Assembly: GCA_019096155.1 (NCBI GenBank)
Contig: JAHCVI010000001.1
Location: forward strand, 3,720,001 to 3,784,000
Length of the DNA: 64,000 bases
From: Staphylotrichum longicolle
Taxonomy: Eukaryota > Ascomycota > Sordariomycetes > Sordariales > Chaetomiaceae
Direction of reading: 5' to 3'
Part shown: positions 10,259-21,780 of the stretch, piece by piece
How the letters are laid out: each line of letters begins with the position of its first letter
Numbering within the stretch: position 1 is the first letter of the stretch
Translations under genes and position numbers: made by a program
Notes under the pieces: generated by a model
Database searches by the model: none
What the model saw: only the letters and a program-made list of their open reading frames with translations
What the model was told of the DNA's origin: nothing

Positions 10259-11419
10259 TTACTCGGGCTTCCCGAGGTCCTTCCGAGCTTTAGCGCGGCA
10301 GTGTTGACACGTCTTGTAGCCGTCAGGCCTCGGTTGGATTTTGCACTTCGTGCACTTGTCTCCCGGCGAGTTCAGCAGATGCTCGCGGCATCTCGAGCAA
10401 TACACATCCGCGGCCTTGTCCGTAGGTTCGGAGCACTCGAGACACTTGGGCACCCGCGCTGTCTTGCCGGTTACCCAGTCAGCCCTTCTTGACCCCTTCG
10501 AACCGATCCGCAGAGAGTTCGTCTTGGCTTCCTGCGCACAGACGACGCACAAGAAGCCGCCCTCATTCCGCGTCACGAGCCGTGAAAAGCGACCACAGCA
10601 GCCGCAGCGCTGGAACTTCACACAGGCATCGCAAGGCTCGCCAGGCGCAGCACCCCCGGGAGTGGCAGCCTTCAGACAACACCGGCAAATCCTGAAGTGG
10701 TCAGCGAGAATTAGCAGTCCGCCTCGAAGAGAGTGTCGAACGAGATAGCGAAACAGCTTCATGGTGGATTGTTCCTGGGTAAGGCGACATAACTCACCTT
10801 CGCGGTTCAACCACTTCAAGCCCAACAGCTCGGTGCAAGCAATGCAGTGGGGCTTGCGGTCGCCCCCACTTACAAGTTGCCTAGCACCGCTCTCGTGTCG
10901 TTCTGCCGTGAGGAAGATGAGCTGGTCGGCTGTCTTGCCGCAGGCGGTGCATTTACTCGGCGCAGCGTCCTGGACTTGGTTAGCCTCTCTCTCAAACTCC
11001 AGCTCTGCCTCCCGGATCGCCTCCTCAAATCTCCTGGCTCTCTCGTCATGGTGATCCCCATTTCGGGCCCTTTGACGTGCTTCGTCGTGCTGGCGCTCCT
11101 CTTCGAGCTCTGCCTCGAGCGCGGCCAAACCTTGCTCGCGCTCCCTTTCTTGCTCGGCTTCCCACTCGGCCCAGAGCTCCTCGAAGTCCTTCTCGAGTTC
11201 TGCTTCGCCATCCCAGACTTCGGCTTCTGGCTCCTCCTCCTCCTGTTCTTGCTCGCGCTCCTTTTCTTCTTGCTCGCGCTCCAGTGCTTGCTCGGCCTCG
11301 TACGCCGCCCAGAGCACTTCAAAGTCCTTTTCGAGTTCTGCTTCCCCATCCCAAACTTCAACTTCCGGTTCCCGCTCCTTTCCTTTGGCCTGAGCGCCGT
11401 GAGGGATTGGTTGAGCCAT
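10259..11419 (-). CDS. Coiled-coil protein with ten CxxC zinc-knuckle pairs
   Basis: Single-exon, 386-aa protein of unknown function. Residues 20-150 are Glu/Arg-rich and almost certainly coiled coil; within them the block EVWDGEAELEKDFE is present twice (starting at 21 and 67), a 138-bp internal duplication. Residues 157-374 carry ten CxxC pairs, enough for about five zinc sites. The last two modules, C326-x2-C-x11-C-x2-C344 and C356-x2-C-x11-C-x2-C374, share exact spacing with modules in the genes at 13907 and 25316. A basic tail follows the last pair. The start is the ATG at 11419; the same frame is open for 40 further codons upstream, but these are His/Gln-rich and look like leader sequence. 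It could be a nucleic-acid or protein-binding factor. I recognise no named domain. Confidence 0.78.
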   Translation of the reverse strand: MAQPIPHGAQAKGKEREPEVEVWDGEAELEKDFEVLWAAYEAEQALEREQEEKEREQEQEEEEPEAEVWDGEAELEKDFEELWAEWEAEQEREREQGLAALEAELEEERQHDEARQRARNGDHHDERARRFEEAIREAELEFEREANQVQDAAPSKCTACGKTADQLIFLTAERHESGARQLVSGGDRKPHCIACTELLGLKWLNREGELCRLTQEQSTMKLFRYLVRHSLRGGLLILADHFRICRCCLKAATPGGAAPGEPCDACVKFQRCGCCGRFSRLVTRNEGGFLCVVCAQEAKTNSLRIGSKGSRRADWVTGKTARVPKCLECSEPTDKAADVYCSRCREHLLNSPGDKCTKCKIQPRPDGYKTCQHCRAKARKDLGKPE

Positions 11420-12721
11420 GGTGCCGGAAGGTTGAGTGTATTGGTGTGATGGATGTGAAATCAGAATATGTTGTTGGTGGTGAGGTTGTTGGTGGTGAGG
11501 TTTGGTCTGGGAGTTTTTGTTGAGCATAACCTGCGACATCTCTCACGTTTAAATATCAAATTTCTCTGCACAACATTACTCTGTTCCTAGTGTGCACGTC
11601 TATGTGAGATTGGTCTAAGCAAGGGCTGGGCCTTTGTTTGCTATGGCACAGATGAGGAACACACCCGTTACAATCGAATTGTCTCGAACAATCCTTTGTC
11701 TCGTGTCTGGAGTATGAATCAAGACAATTCTTTGTTGTCTCTTTGAACAGTTCATGTCATGTTATCCGTTTGTATGTAGTCTTTTGGCTACTCATCCTAT
11801 GCAGCAGCTAGAAACAGCCTCACAGGCACAATCAATCAAGGTTCTGTGATGTTTTATGACTGAGACTGTTTGAGTTCCATGGCTGAGAAATGAAACACAG
11901 GAAACGAATAGACACAGCGAGCATTCCTATGCCTTGTTGTTCCATTTCTTCAGTACGTTGTTCAGGGGTTACTTTACTCATTCTCGTGCATTTTCTCTAA
12001 CGAATCCGTCTTTCCATCGACAGCAATCCTGTTCCCTGTGATGCACGACCCACAAGATAAAACCCTGTGTTCACTGTGCTGTTCAGGGGTCCAATCAATA
12101 CCATGTCACTCCCCCTTGGATTCCCAGGTCTTGGCAGACTTGCAATACGAGAGGATGGACTTTTGGGTCAACACCACCTTTGCCATCCGTGACGTTTTGG
12201 GCATTCCGGAACCGTCTTAGGAACTTATTGCTCCAATCCCGGTTGCAGACGGCAAGTCTCTGGTCGACCCCGCAGACGGGAGTAACCTTCCGCCATCTGG
12301 ACGGTTAGCCGCCATCTTGGCACGGTCGGGAGATCTAGGGTGTGAGCTGTCCCCAGGTGATAGCTCAAAACATGCCACTTTCTCTAGCCAGTCACGGAGG
12401 GCTCGTATCTGCACTGTTCTTGTCATGGTGTCCGGGAGACAGTTGCAAGTGCAGCACAGGGAAGGTTAGCCCTGGTTCTGATGAGAAAACCAGGCCGCTA
12501 GGGGTTAACGGGTTGTCGAAGGGAGTGAGGTTGCCAAGGTCACACTGAAGAAGTTTCTTGCCAGGCTAATATTAGAAGTCCCTGACATGGCAAGGGATAA
12601 GCGAGGTGCCGTAGTATTTGCAGAGATATAACTCAGTTAAGTCTGAGGTTCATCGCTAACGACTTCAACCTTTCTTTGCGCCAAGTTGATTATCACAGGG
12701 ACCACCAAAAGAGACGTCAAG
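11420..12721. other. Intergenic, comparatively AT-rich
   Basis: No credible gene in 1.3 kb. Base composition is clearly more AT-rich than the flanking coding DNA between 11530 and 12060, but without the stop-saturated TA-rich pattern of strong repeat-induced point mutation. It separates the zinc-knuckle gene from the secreted-protein gene and probably contains both promoters, since these genes diverge. Confidence 0.45.
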
Positions 12722-13355
12722 ATGCTTCTTCCCTGGATCACCACTCTTTTCCTCACAGGGTAGGCATTCGCATTCTCCCCTCGCTCATCACTGACAGTCT
12801 CCAACCAACTGCCACAGCGCCGTCTCGGCCGGAAAGCCAAAGGGCTGCAATGCCCCGTCCTTCACCACCGTCACCACCACCACTCCCCCAACCCCGACCC
12901 CAACCTCAACCTCGTCAACCACCACCACCACGGCCATAACAGACGTCACCAGCAGCTACCCCGACTCCTGCACCTACCGCCCGACCCAGACGTTCTACTC
13001 GTCCAGCGGCTGCGCCCTCACCTGCTCGACCGGATTCTGCATCAGGGACGGTATGTCATCCCCCGGCCTTACCCCTAACCCCTACCGCTCCCCAAACACA
13101 GACCACCAAAATCCAGATATTGTACCACAAGTCACAACAAAAAGACTGACATGTCCATTTTGTTTCTCTGGTCAAACAGCCGCGGCGACCGTCTCATGCG
13201 GCTGCCCGACCGTGTTCATCGAGACGCAGACGGTGACGGTGTGCCCGACCAAGACGCCGTGCCAGCAGTGCTATACCGGGTGGGGAACCTTCATCTCGAC
13301 CGAGTCGTGCGCGAGCGCGACCGGGACTGCGAGCGCGAGGCCGACTGCGACGTGA
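12722..13355 (+). CDS. Small secreted cysteine-rich, Thr-rich protein
   Basis: Predicted 148-aa secreted protein. Exons are 12722-12759, 12818-13050 and 13180-13355; intron 1 (58 bp) has a CACTGACAG branch site, and both joins keep the frame. The start MLLPWITTLFLTGAVSA is a clear signal peptide with a likely cut after AVSA. A Thr/Pro run (about residues 28-55) is likely O-glycosylated. The rest has 11 cysteines with motifs GCALTC, SCGC and PCQQC. Cys-rich, small and secreted are the hallmarks of fungal effector-like or cell-wall proteins. No enzyme signature or CFEM pattern could be matched, and the odd cysteine number leaves one unpaired. No GPI-attachment tail is visible: the C-terminus is Ala/Thr/Ser-rich but not hydrophobic. 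Confidence 0.75.
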
Positions 13356-13906
13356 TGGGTTGTTGTTTGGTTACCTCGTTGGGGTGGAGGGGCGGGTGAG
13401 GATGGTGGTGAGGAGCTGGTGTTGACGATGTCGGGTTAACTTGAAGGGCTGATGACCAACGGGGCGGCGGAGGGATGAGGAGATGCTGAATGATGTGGAC
13501 TGGCTTTGTTTTTTGGGCTTGGTGCACTTGAATGGTGGAGTAGATTGGGCCGCCAGTTGCTCGTTTGAGCCTTTGGAGTGCGTGTGGTGTTCTTCCCCAA
13601 GCCAGGACTTGGATGTGAATGAGTGGCATGCGACGGTTTGATGAATTCATTCCGCGGCTGATTCACTTTGCCGTCCAGAGACCACGAGTAGGACAGCATT
13701 AACTTGGTGAAGGCTGATCGCTCTTAGTGTTTTATGTTTTGGCAGCCTTCACGCCAAAGTCCACATTTCCTCCTTGCCACAAAGCCCCTGACCGTAACGG
13801 TCTTGACTCGTTCGCTGATTGTATCTTACCCCTTTCTTCCTTCATTTCTCCGAATGGTCCAGCATCGCTGCACTGTAGCCGTCACTTCTGCGCAACATGT
13901 ACCACC
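13356..13906. other. Convergent 3' spacer
   Basis: No gene recognised in 551 bp between the 3' ends of the secreted-protein gene (plus) and the zinc-knuckle gene (minus). It presumably holds both transcript ends. Frames on the minus strand are His/Pro-rich chance frames. Confidence 0.4.
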
Positions 13907-14745
13907 TCATTGCTGGCGTGATCGGTCGGCCCAGCGCTCCTCCTGTAGCCACCGACGATAGCAAGCATTGCACATGCCGCGGGCGGGGATTCTCGCTGTG
14001 CGATAGCACTTGATGCACTCGGCCATCGCCTCCTTTCTCCTTCTGGGTCTAGCAACTGGTATGCCCATTGTGTAAAGCACCTAGGGGGCAGTACAGGTCA
14101 GAGAGAACTGATCGTGGCATTGGCGACAATCTCGGGTCATGGTCCACTGACCTCTTGTTTTCTTCTGCGGTCGTCCCGCTTCCAGCAGGCGTTGCATCGG
14201 TTGCGTCCTACAATGATTTTTGTATCCCAGCACCCGATGCATTGCTGTAGTGTGCCAGTTTTCCTCCTCCGGCGGACTGGAGCTGAGGTGCTTGTTGTGG
14301 CCGGGCTGGTCGCTAGGGCGAAGCTGGACATGAGAGGGTCTTGGGTTTGGACCGGACTGTAAGAGACGCCCTGCTCCTAGCTCGCGGAGTTACTCCGCTG
14401 GCCCATTGAGGTCGATCCTTGGCTACTCTCGAGCCACTGGGATAAAAAGTCGTGGGAAACCCAACGGTTGAAGAAGGGCATCCCTTCAACACGATCCAGA
14501 CGTATGCTCTCGCCATGGCTGTCGTTTGTGCCGATTGTGGTGACGGGAGATGGATAAGGGACAGACGAGTCTGCCGTCCGCGCGTATACTGTGGAGTAAG
14601 TTGGCGCAGCGGACTCAGGAGCACTGTCCGGGAGCCGTGGGAAGGGAAATGCACTGTCCGACGAGGCAGTGATGGGAAACGGGTATGCCTCCTCCGCGAC
14701 GGCAATGTTTGCTAGGGTGTAATACTCTGCTGTGCGAGACTCCAT
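13907..14745 (-). CDS. Protein with two C-x2-C-x11-C-x2-C modules
   Basis: Modelled as 237 aa from exons 14745-14394, 14339-14152 and 14080-13907. The last intron (71 bp) is well supported: donor GTCAGT, branch CTCTGACC, acceptor CCCTAG. The first (54 bp, GTAACT to CCAAG, CTTAC branch) is less certain but is phase-compatible and removes the stop at the end of the upstream frame. The N-terminal half is Ser/Thr/Pro-rich and probably disordered. Module 1 is CIGC at 151-154 and CNAC at 166-169, flanked by RRRR and KRDDRRRK; module 2 is CIKC at 202-205 and CNAC at 217-220, flanked by RPRRRK and YRRW. The two modules look like a tandem duplication, each on its own exon. Function unknown; the basic flanks suggest nucleic-acid binding. 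If intron 1 is wrong, a 117-aa protein could start at 14331. Confidence 0.6.
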
Positions 14746-15295
14746 TTCTGTAAGTGTGCTTGCTGGTTTCTGTTGGTGTCGATGATGTTCTAAGCTTCTA
14801 AGCTTCTCAGCGAGTGATGTTGGTGGTGTCGGGTCGCTGCATGGATTATGGAATGTTGTTGGCGCCAAAAGGTTAGCGAGTGGTTAAGCATCAGAAAGAC
14901 AACGCTAAATCAGAGCCAAATGATGCTCTGTGCCTTCCACTTACACCTTTGCAAATGGTGCCAAGTCGAGGCAGGAGCAGCAGCAACATGATGTCGACGT
15001 TGATGCCTGGCCCTCCAGGGTTAGGGTCAGTCCACGCGGTCTCGAGGCAGTGCAACTTTATCTCAACGACTCGCCCCACCGCCCCGCGCATTTTGCATGG
15101 TGGGGCAGCGACTCATCAAGTGCTGCATTTTCCGCACTCGCCTTCAAACTCAGAACCTCAAAACTCAAACCTCGCGACACCGGGTTCTCTCACGCCACAG
15201 CCCACGCCTGGCACTCTTGCAGCTCCCATCCTATTCTGGTTCAAAAAGGATAAACGAGTCGAGTGCTGCGACCAAGAAGAGTCTCTACGCTCACC
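14746..15295. other. Divergent promoter region
   Basis: This 550-bp region lies between the zinc-knuckle gene (minus) and the F-box-like gene (plus). It shows no motif I can name beyond a short TAAGCTTC direct repeat at 14792-14807. No gene recognised. Confidence 0.4.
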
Positions 15296-16966
15296 ATGGC
15301 GCCAAGCGCCACAACACGGCCACCACCCCTCGGCCCCGAGGTCGGGCGCAAGCCCACACTCACCCTAGACACCGTACCGGCAGAGATTATCGCATTGATA
15401 TTGGACTTCTTGATTCCCAAGCCCCCAGAGATTGGCGAGACCCGCCCTGTCGCCTACCACCAGCTGATACCGGACGAGCCGTGGTTCGACTTCACCCGAT
15501 GCCGCCGCGGCCTGCACAGCGCCTGCCGAGTCTCGCGCCGCCTCTCCGCGATGGCTCGCCCCCTGCTGTACCGATCCGTGCCGATATGGGACGAGACGGG
15601 CATGCTCCTCTTTTTCCGGACTCTCCTCGAGAAGCCACATTACGGCCTCTGGACTCGCTATTTCGCCTGCCACATCACCCTGACATGCACCCGTGTCATC
15701 CGCGAGATCCGCGAACTCCTCCCCACCTATCAGGACACGTTCCGGCCAGATCCAGGGAGCGGCATTCTCATCACAGCCGCCCGCCACTTTCTGTACATGT
15801 TGCGCCAGTTCTCCCCGCATATGGTCGTTAGAGAAGGCGACTTTGACCATGTCCCGCAGGCACTGTTGTGTTTCAACCTCATGTTCCTCGCCAAGGTCGA
15901 GACGGTACTTCTCCAGGTGCCCATCACCGACGACCAGGCCGAGTACGACGTGCTCTGCACCCAGATCCAGGGCGTCAAGGATCTCTTCCACGACGATCCC
16001 GCGGCCGCCCCTTTCCAACACATCCACACCCTCCTCCTGCAGGGCGACCCAGATCTTCTAGCCCAGATCGAGGAAGACGAGTGCGAGTGCGACATCCCAG
16101 AAGTCTGGGGCGCTCAGCCGCGCCGCTACGGATCTCTCTTTGCCAGCTTCCCCAACCTCACCACTCTCGAGGTCAGCAGCGACGACGGCGTCTGGACACA
16201 AGCGCTCGACGGCCACCAAGCCTACCTCGACGGCGGCGACCTCCCGCCGCCCTTCATGCCCAACATCCGCCACATCTACCTCCACGACAGCGTCGCCTAC
16301 CCGGGCGACTTGCACCACCTCCTCCTCAACGCGCCCAGGCTCGAAACCCTCTACATGGCCCCGCGCGGCGACGACTCCCTCCGCGAGTCCATCGAGGACA
16401 ACAGCTCCAACGCCCACCCGGAAGCCCTCGACATCGCCCTCGCCACGCACGCCACCCACCTCCGCAACCTCGACGTGAGCTGGGAGGACATCTCGGGCTT
16501 CGAGTGCCTCGTCGGCCCGGACGGCCGCCTCACCTCGCTCGCCGAGATGCAGTCCCTCCGGACGCTCTGCATCCAGATGGCGCTGCTCTACGGCACGCCC
16601 GCCGCCGTGCTCGAGACGCCCCTCATCGAGCTCCTCCCGCCCAACCTCGTCGAGCTCGCCCTCGAGGACTGGTGGTGGCCCAACGTCGAGCTGCTCGACA
16701 CCCTGCCCGAGTGGGACGCCCAGGACAAGGTCCGCCACTACCAGGCGCAGCACAACTACCGCGTTAACGCCCTGCGCACGCTGACAAAGTTCGCGCGCGA
16801 CGTGCGCACCCGGCTCAAGGACCTCGAGAAGGTTGTGCTGCTGTGCAAGATCCCCTGGACGTGGGTGCTCGAGGGCGCCGTGCCGCTCGAGTTCCACTTT
16901 GAGGACGTCCGGGGCATGTTCCTGGCCGCAGGGGTCGAGTTCTCGGTCAAGTCGGATGAGGTCTAG
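15296..16966 (+). CDS. F-box/LRR-like protein of unknown target
   Basis: Intronless 556-aa protein. Residues 23-40 (TLDTVPAEIIALILDFLI) are an F-box-type N-terminal helix, followed by RGLHSACRVSRRLSAMARPLLYRSV, the second half typical of fungal F-box proteins. The rest has irregular leucine-rich segments (FPNLTTLEV, MPNIRHIYLHDS, APRLETLYM, HLRNLDVSW, MQSLRTLCI, PPNLVELALEDWWW), consistent with an LRR-like solenoid. Such proteins usually join SCF ubiquitin ligases through Skp1 and bind a substrate through the repeats; the substrate is not deducible. The start is the ATG at 15296, because upstream in-frame codons lack an ATG. Third positions are strongly C/G, typical of an expressed gene here. 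Confidence 0.78.
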   Translation: MAPSATTRPPPLGPEVGRKPTLTLDTVPAEIIALILDFLIPKPPEIGETRPVAYHQLIPDEPWFDFTRCRRGLHSACRVSRRLSAMARPLLYRSVPIWDETGMLLFFRTLLEKPHYGLWTRYFACHITLTCTRVIREIRELLPTYQDTFRPDPGSGILITAARHFLYMLRQFSPHMVVREGDFDHVPQALLCFNLMFLAKVETVLLQVPITDDQAEYDVLCTQIQGVKDLFHDDPAAAPFQHIHTLLLQGDPDLLAQIEEDECECDIPEVWGAQPRRYGSLFASFPNLTTLEVSSDDGVWTQALDGHQAYLDGGDLPPPFMPNIRHIYLHDSVAYPGDLHHLLLNAPRLETLYMAPRGDDSLRESIEDNSSNAHPEALDIALATHATHLRNLDVSWEDISGFECLVGPDGRLTSLAEMQSLRTLCIQMALLYGTPAAVLETPLIELLPPNLVELALEDWWWPNVELLDTLPEWDAQDKVRHYQAQHNYRVNALRTLTKFARDVRTRLKDLEKVVLLCKIPWTWVLEGAVPLEFHFEDVRGMFLAAGVEFSVKSDEV

Positions 16967-19900
16967 GAGACGAAGGGGGATGCCGCCGCCGGCCTGAAAA
17001 GGGGTTGGTGGGTGGGACGCGTCATTGTTTTTGCATGGGATGTTGCTGGTGTTGGGAGGGGATGCATGGATTGCGGGGCATGATGTTGGGACAGAGGCAT
17101 GTTAGACATTATTTACCCCTTTGATTGTACGTACATACCACAGTGATAGCGATGTATGTAGCGAAAAGTATGACTCCTATTGCATGTTAGCAGGCTACTC
17201 ACCTCCCTTGATGGAATAGGCTGACTCCAGTTGCTGTGTCCGCCCACTTCCCGGACGCAACACGGGGCATCGGGGCATTGGGGTCGTAACCATGCTTCCG
17301 CGCCAGAGCCAGTAACCAGCTCAAACCCAGCCAGTTAACCCCGGACTCGGAGTCGAACAAACCTCCCCGGGAGCGTTTGACCAGAGCTTACTCATACATC
17401 CACTGTAACCCACCATCACAGCACATTCAGCAAGATGCCTTGGCCCAGGCCGGTTCTATGGGAGTAAGTACGGAAGGCGATGTCATGCACGAGGCCACGC
17501 CGGGCACTCGAAATAAAATTCCCGCTCATGCTGTCGGGGTTAGCGTGTCTGCAGTGTCTGGTGTCAGACTCTCGTAGCCGCGTTAGTGTGAACACTGGAG
17601 GTCCGCGATTCGGGATCCATCCATTTCCCGCCACTCACGCCTGCGAACCAGAGGAAAACGGCGGGGGCCCGTGAGCTCACAGACGTTACGAGCGGCTCCC
17701 ATTCATCTTTTCAAGTTTGTTCTTCTGGACGGGTAGTTGACATCTGCCTGGGAGTCCCATCATCCCGGGGTTGCTCTGACCAGAAAGACGGGAGGGAGTG
17801 TGGCCAACTGCACCACAACTGGTCAGGGAACCGCTCTTCGGCGAGGGCGGTGTGGGTTGCGGCACGCCGTTGGGAACAGGGTGTTGGATGCCACTGAAAA
17901 GCAATAGCGCGAACGGGACCCCCGGGGAAGCTGACGAATGCGTGGGCCGCCCTCCTCCTTCTTTCTCGGGATCGTGGGTCCACATCACACAGGGCGGATC
18001 GCGCCCCAAGGATCTGGATTCTTGGGGGGGTTATAACATTTGCCCTGTTATACCCGGGGGCTGGGTTGAGGCGGGTGTGGTGCTGTGTGCCCGCTGTGAA
18101 GCAAGTGGACAGCGCGGGAGGGCCAGTCGCTGTCTGAATGGGGGGTGCCTCATCCCAAAGAGACGCTTCGTGCCAGTGAGACAGTCTTGGCAGCGACTCT
18201 CCACGCCAGAAAATTCCTTGATCGATTGTTGACACAACGTGTACTGGTTTGAAACTTGGGTTATCAAAGCGGTGGACTGTTTTCATCCTGTCCGCAGTTT
18301 GGGACCCGAGTATCGTCAGTCGGATTGTCATTGCTGACGCCGGATATGGCATCCACGGCTGCGGTAGTGCCGGCGGGCAGAGATTTCCCCTTTCTTTCCC
18401 CTCGGTTTCCGGCCTGTCCTTAGTTCTGTGGTGAGATGTCGCGCTGTCATTGGCAGGCAGTGGGGAGCAGAGGGCGTGTTTGAAGGCCTTCGACGCGCCG
18501 ACAGGACAATTCAATGTCGAATAAGAGGGGGGGCCTGGGTGCCTCATCCCGGGGCTGACGTATGCTTAGGTGACATGTGGAGGCCATCAAATGCATTGAA
18601 TAGGGGTTGGTAAAAGTGGTATGGTCTTTGCATCGAAGACAACCACTCCTTGCCACTCCGGTGAGTTGAACAAAACAATGCACGTGTCGACAGGCTGTTT
18701 CCCCGGTGTTCTCATGTCTGAACGTGACGATAGCCGCTGGCATCAGAAGCCCACTGAAACAAGTCACACAATTCATTCCGGATTTATCAAACTTGTGGTA
18801 GCGTCCGTCAAGCCAGCCTACCGTTCCATGACGCACACCTCTCGGATTCCAATGCATACAGGATGACTCTGACGAGATCCACACTGAATCCGAGGTAAGG
18901 AACTAGTTTCTTTCCCGCTGTTGTTGAATACTTGGGGTGCAACATGCGAGAGACAGGAATCACGTAATCCTGCCAACATGTTCGTCAACTCATCCTTTCT
19001 CTTGAGTAACCACCAAAAGGACAACCGTGTCTGCACGAGCGTGCAATACGAGACATCCATGCACTCATCTCGGCTGCTGTTCACGTTATATGGAAACAAT
19101 GAAGCCGTGTGTCATGTGGCGGATGTCGGGTTGACGATCAGGGTTTGAGAGGCGCGCTGGTTCCTGACGATCCTGGGATGATCGCAACCCAGGTCGAGGG
19201 TAAAGAAAAGGCCCTGAAACAGGGCGGGGCGCGCTGGCTCCGCAGCTGGAACGCCGTGGAACTGGGGACATGAGCCAATCTCGGCGGCGCGGCCCCACAT
19301 TCGCCGCGCGGGAGTGTGCTGCACTGAGTCGTCTTGAATCCCTTTTTGGTCATCGCGGTGTCATTGTCGTTCATTGCCATCGTCGGCTGATCGAGGGACG
19401 CTGATTACACATTGTGTTCCATGCAGCAAATTTGGGCGGCCTCGTGGCAGCAGTGTGCCTCCCCCGTTCTCCAGCTTCTCCGTTTTCGGGAGTTGGAGAC
19501 GAACACGTCTTGGCAGTCAGCACTTTATTATCTCCGGGTGCTGCTTTTGCAGCTCACGAGGCTGGGCACAAGAGGGCAAGCGCCGAGATCCGTGAGCTGA
19601 CCGCATCGTCCAATCCCGCAGGCGTTTGTTATCGCAAAGATGGGGGGACACCCGGGATTCGGCTCCTCTGATCGCGGGGACATGGGGCATTGCAAGACAC
19701 TTGTTGGCGTCTTCCGATCAGTCTGATGAGAGGTCGGTAAAAATTAGACTGCCCCTGGTGGGACTTGATGATCATGGGACGGTCAACATCAAAGGGGTGG
19801 GGGAAAATGAATCCCAGAGTTAAGGTAACATTGCCAAACCTTCGAGAGCCGCGCTAGAAGCACTGCGTTCCAACGACCAGCCTCCTGCTTGTGGTTAAAC

Positions 19901-21780
19901 CCAAACTGATGCTGCTGCTGATGCTGCAAAGTCCCGGAATGCCCTTTGTCCGCTCGATGCGTGCCTCTGGATCAAACAACACGGAAGCATCTGCGGAGCG
20001 CCCGAAGCACTGGATGGTGTCTCCGCCGGAGGGAGCTCAGCCGACCGCCGACGGTGCTGGTTGTTATTTCGCGAATCTGCATTAACCCCGATCGCTACGG
20101 GAGGCTTGCGTGGCCTGTGGAGCCCTGGCGTTGGAGGCCGGCTTGGATTGGGCGCGAGCCCAGCAAAAGTCGTGTCAGGAACATGCGGGAGGATGCGTCC
20201 TAGCTTGTTTGGGAACTTGGCCTTGCAAACTCAGTTTCGGGAATAAAACGCTAAAACAGGGAAAAGAGGGACTCGCAGTCGCATTGGGACCCCGATCCGG
20301 CAAGGACGGGAGCCGCCATTGGACCCCCAGAGACGACAGTGACGACAGCTGCAATTTGCATCCATTGCTTCAGACGAGCCATGCCCTGGAAGCTGGAAGA
20401 TGGCAGGAGCCCTGAAGTCCACAGTTCGAAATGCCAGTGAGACGGTGAGGCGTCGCTAACGGCCGCCTTATTACCTAATCTGCCAATTCTGAGGGCAAGT
20501 TCCTTGGCAGCACCAGCGGGCCCCTTTCCTCATCCAACGATCACCCAAACTCCTTGGCTCTGTGTGCCAAGGGCCGGTTGGATCAATGCGAGGCCCCGCG
20601 AGGTGCTCGTCTCAGGAAAGCGGCGCTGCGGCAAGGGCGCCGATGGCTTTGCAGATGCAGCCACCCAACAAAAAGCAGCCCACCGCGCGGGAAGAAGGCC
20701 GTCCGGGTCCCTGTTGGACTGCCGCCTGCTTTGCTGTTACGAGAGAGACTGCTGTGGCCTGCTGCCGCTTGCTGCCGCCGCGGTTGAATAAACGAAGAAA
20801 AGGAAAGACACACGGGACCAGACATGATTGTATCTCCACAGCCCCCCTGATACTCCTTCCCCAGTCGCGTCTTGGCGCGCTTGGCGCGCTTGGCAACCGG
20901 CGGAAATCCCATGCCAATGACCAGGATGACATCGCTTGGCGGGGCTGTTTGGCTGGGCGCTCAAGGCTCGAGCCAGGAAGCCGTGACCCAGAAACGAAAA
21001 ATCCGTTTCTTGCCTCGAAGGGGAGCTTGCCGTGCTTGCCCAGCCCCAAGCCCAAACAGGCTGCTGCTGCCACCGCCTGAACCACACCCATGGGCCGCCC
21101 ACTTTTAACGTTGCCCGCCGTTGCCAACCGTCCAGGTTGAACCACGCTCACCTTACCTCGCGGGCCACCTTGAACGAATCGCACAACCTCCACCGCCGGG
21201 CCACTTCGATTCAAGTTTTGCCCTGCGACTCTGTCCTGTCCCGCCGCTGCGAGACGTGTGCGGACTCCCCAGACCCCACGACGGCGGAAAGAAAAAAAAA
21301 ACCCAGATTCAAGTCCCGACAGGCCCGGTAATCGCAACCTTGTCCATCTCCACACGGGTTGCGTAGCCAGATGCCTCCGGCGTCGTTGTCAACTCCTGGT
21401 CCCCACCGGTCCTTTGGCGCCATTTGCTCCCACCGTCGACGGCCGCCTTTACCTCCTCCGTCACCGTCTCCGTCTCCGTCGCTGTCTCCTTGAACACGCA
21501 CGCAGTCCATTGCCCAGAGAACAGCGCGCCCAGCCTTGCCCCGTTACGCTGATACCCCGCCATCAAGACGATTCATTGCATCCTGTCTCAGATCCGGGCT
21601 CGGAACCTTGTCTCGGCCTCTGCGTTGGGGGTGCTCCACCCATTGATACGTTCCCGGTAATTCCTTTTTGAGCAACCGGGCAGATCATCAGGGCCATTGT
21701 GTTTCCGTCTTTGCCTCTCTTTTTTTCGTCTTGTTCTGTTCCTTTTGTCCTCAGTCGAGGGTGGGCATTGAAGAGACAAA
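16967..21780. other. 4.8-kb gene-free region
   Basis: No frame on either strand has convincing coding character, splice structure or a known domain over 4.8 kb. Frames up to 278 codons exist (minus strand, 17711-18547), but they are rich in Pro, Ser, Arg and His with no conserved block. A poly-A run lies at 21291-21301, a CTTGGCGCG tandem at 20871-20894, and a T/C-rich tract at 21690-21760 just upstream of the acyltransferase start. GC content stays normal, so this is not an AT-rich, strongly RIP-affected block. Non-coding RNA or very divergent genes cannot be excluded. Confidence 0.4.
20871..20894. repeat. CTTGGCGCG tandem, about 2.7 copies
   Basis: The 9-bp unit CTTGGCGCG occurs twice perfectly, followed by CTTGGC. 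The GGCGCGC core is palindromic in part. It is isolated in the gene-free region; no function assigned. Confidence 0.7.

Noticed and set aside
17540..17640. tRNA-like look (GGTCCGCGATTCGGGATCC near 17600)
   Set aside because: No acceptor stem or anticodon arm could be folded, and the B-box match is poor.
17711..18547. Minus-strand open frame of 278 codons
   Set aside because: Composition is Pro/Ser/Arg/His-rich with no conserved block, and overlapping frames of similar quality exist on the other strand.
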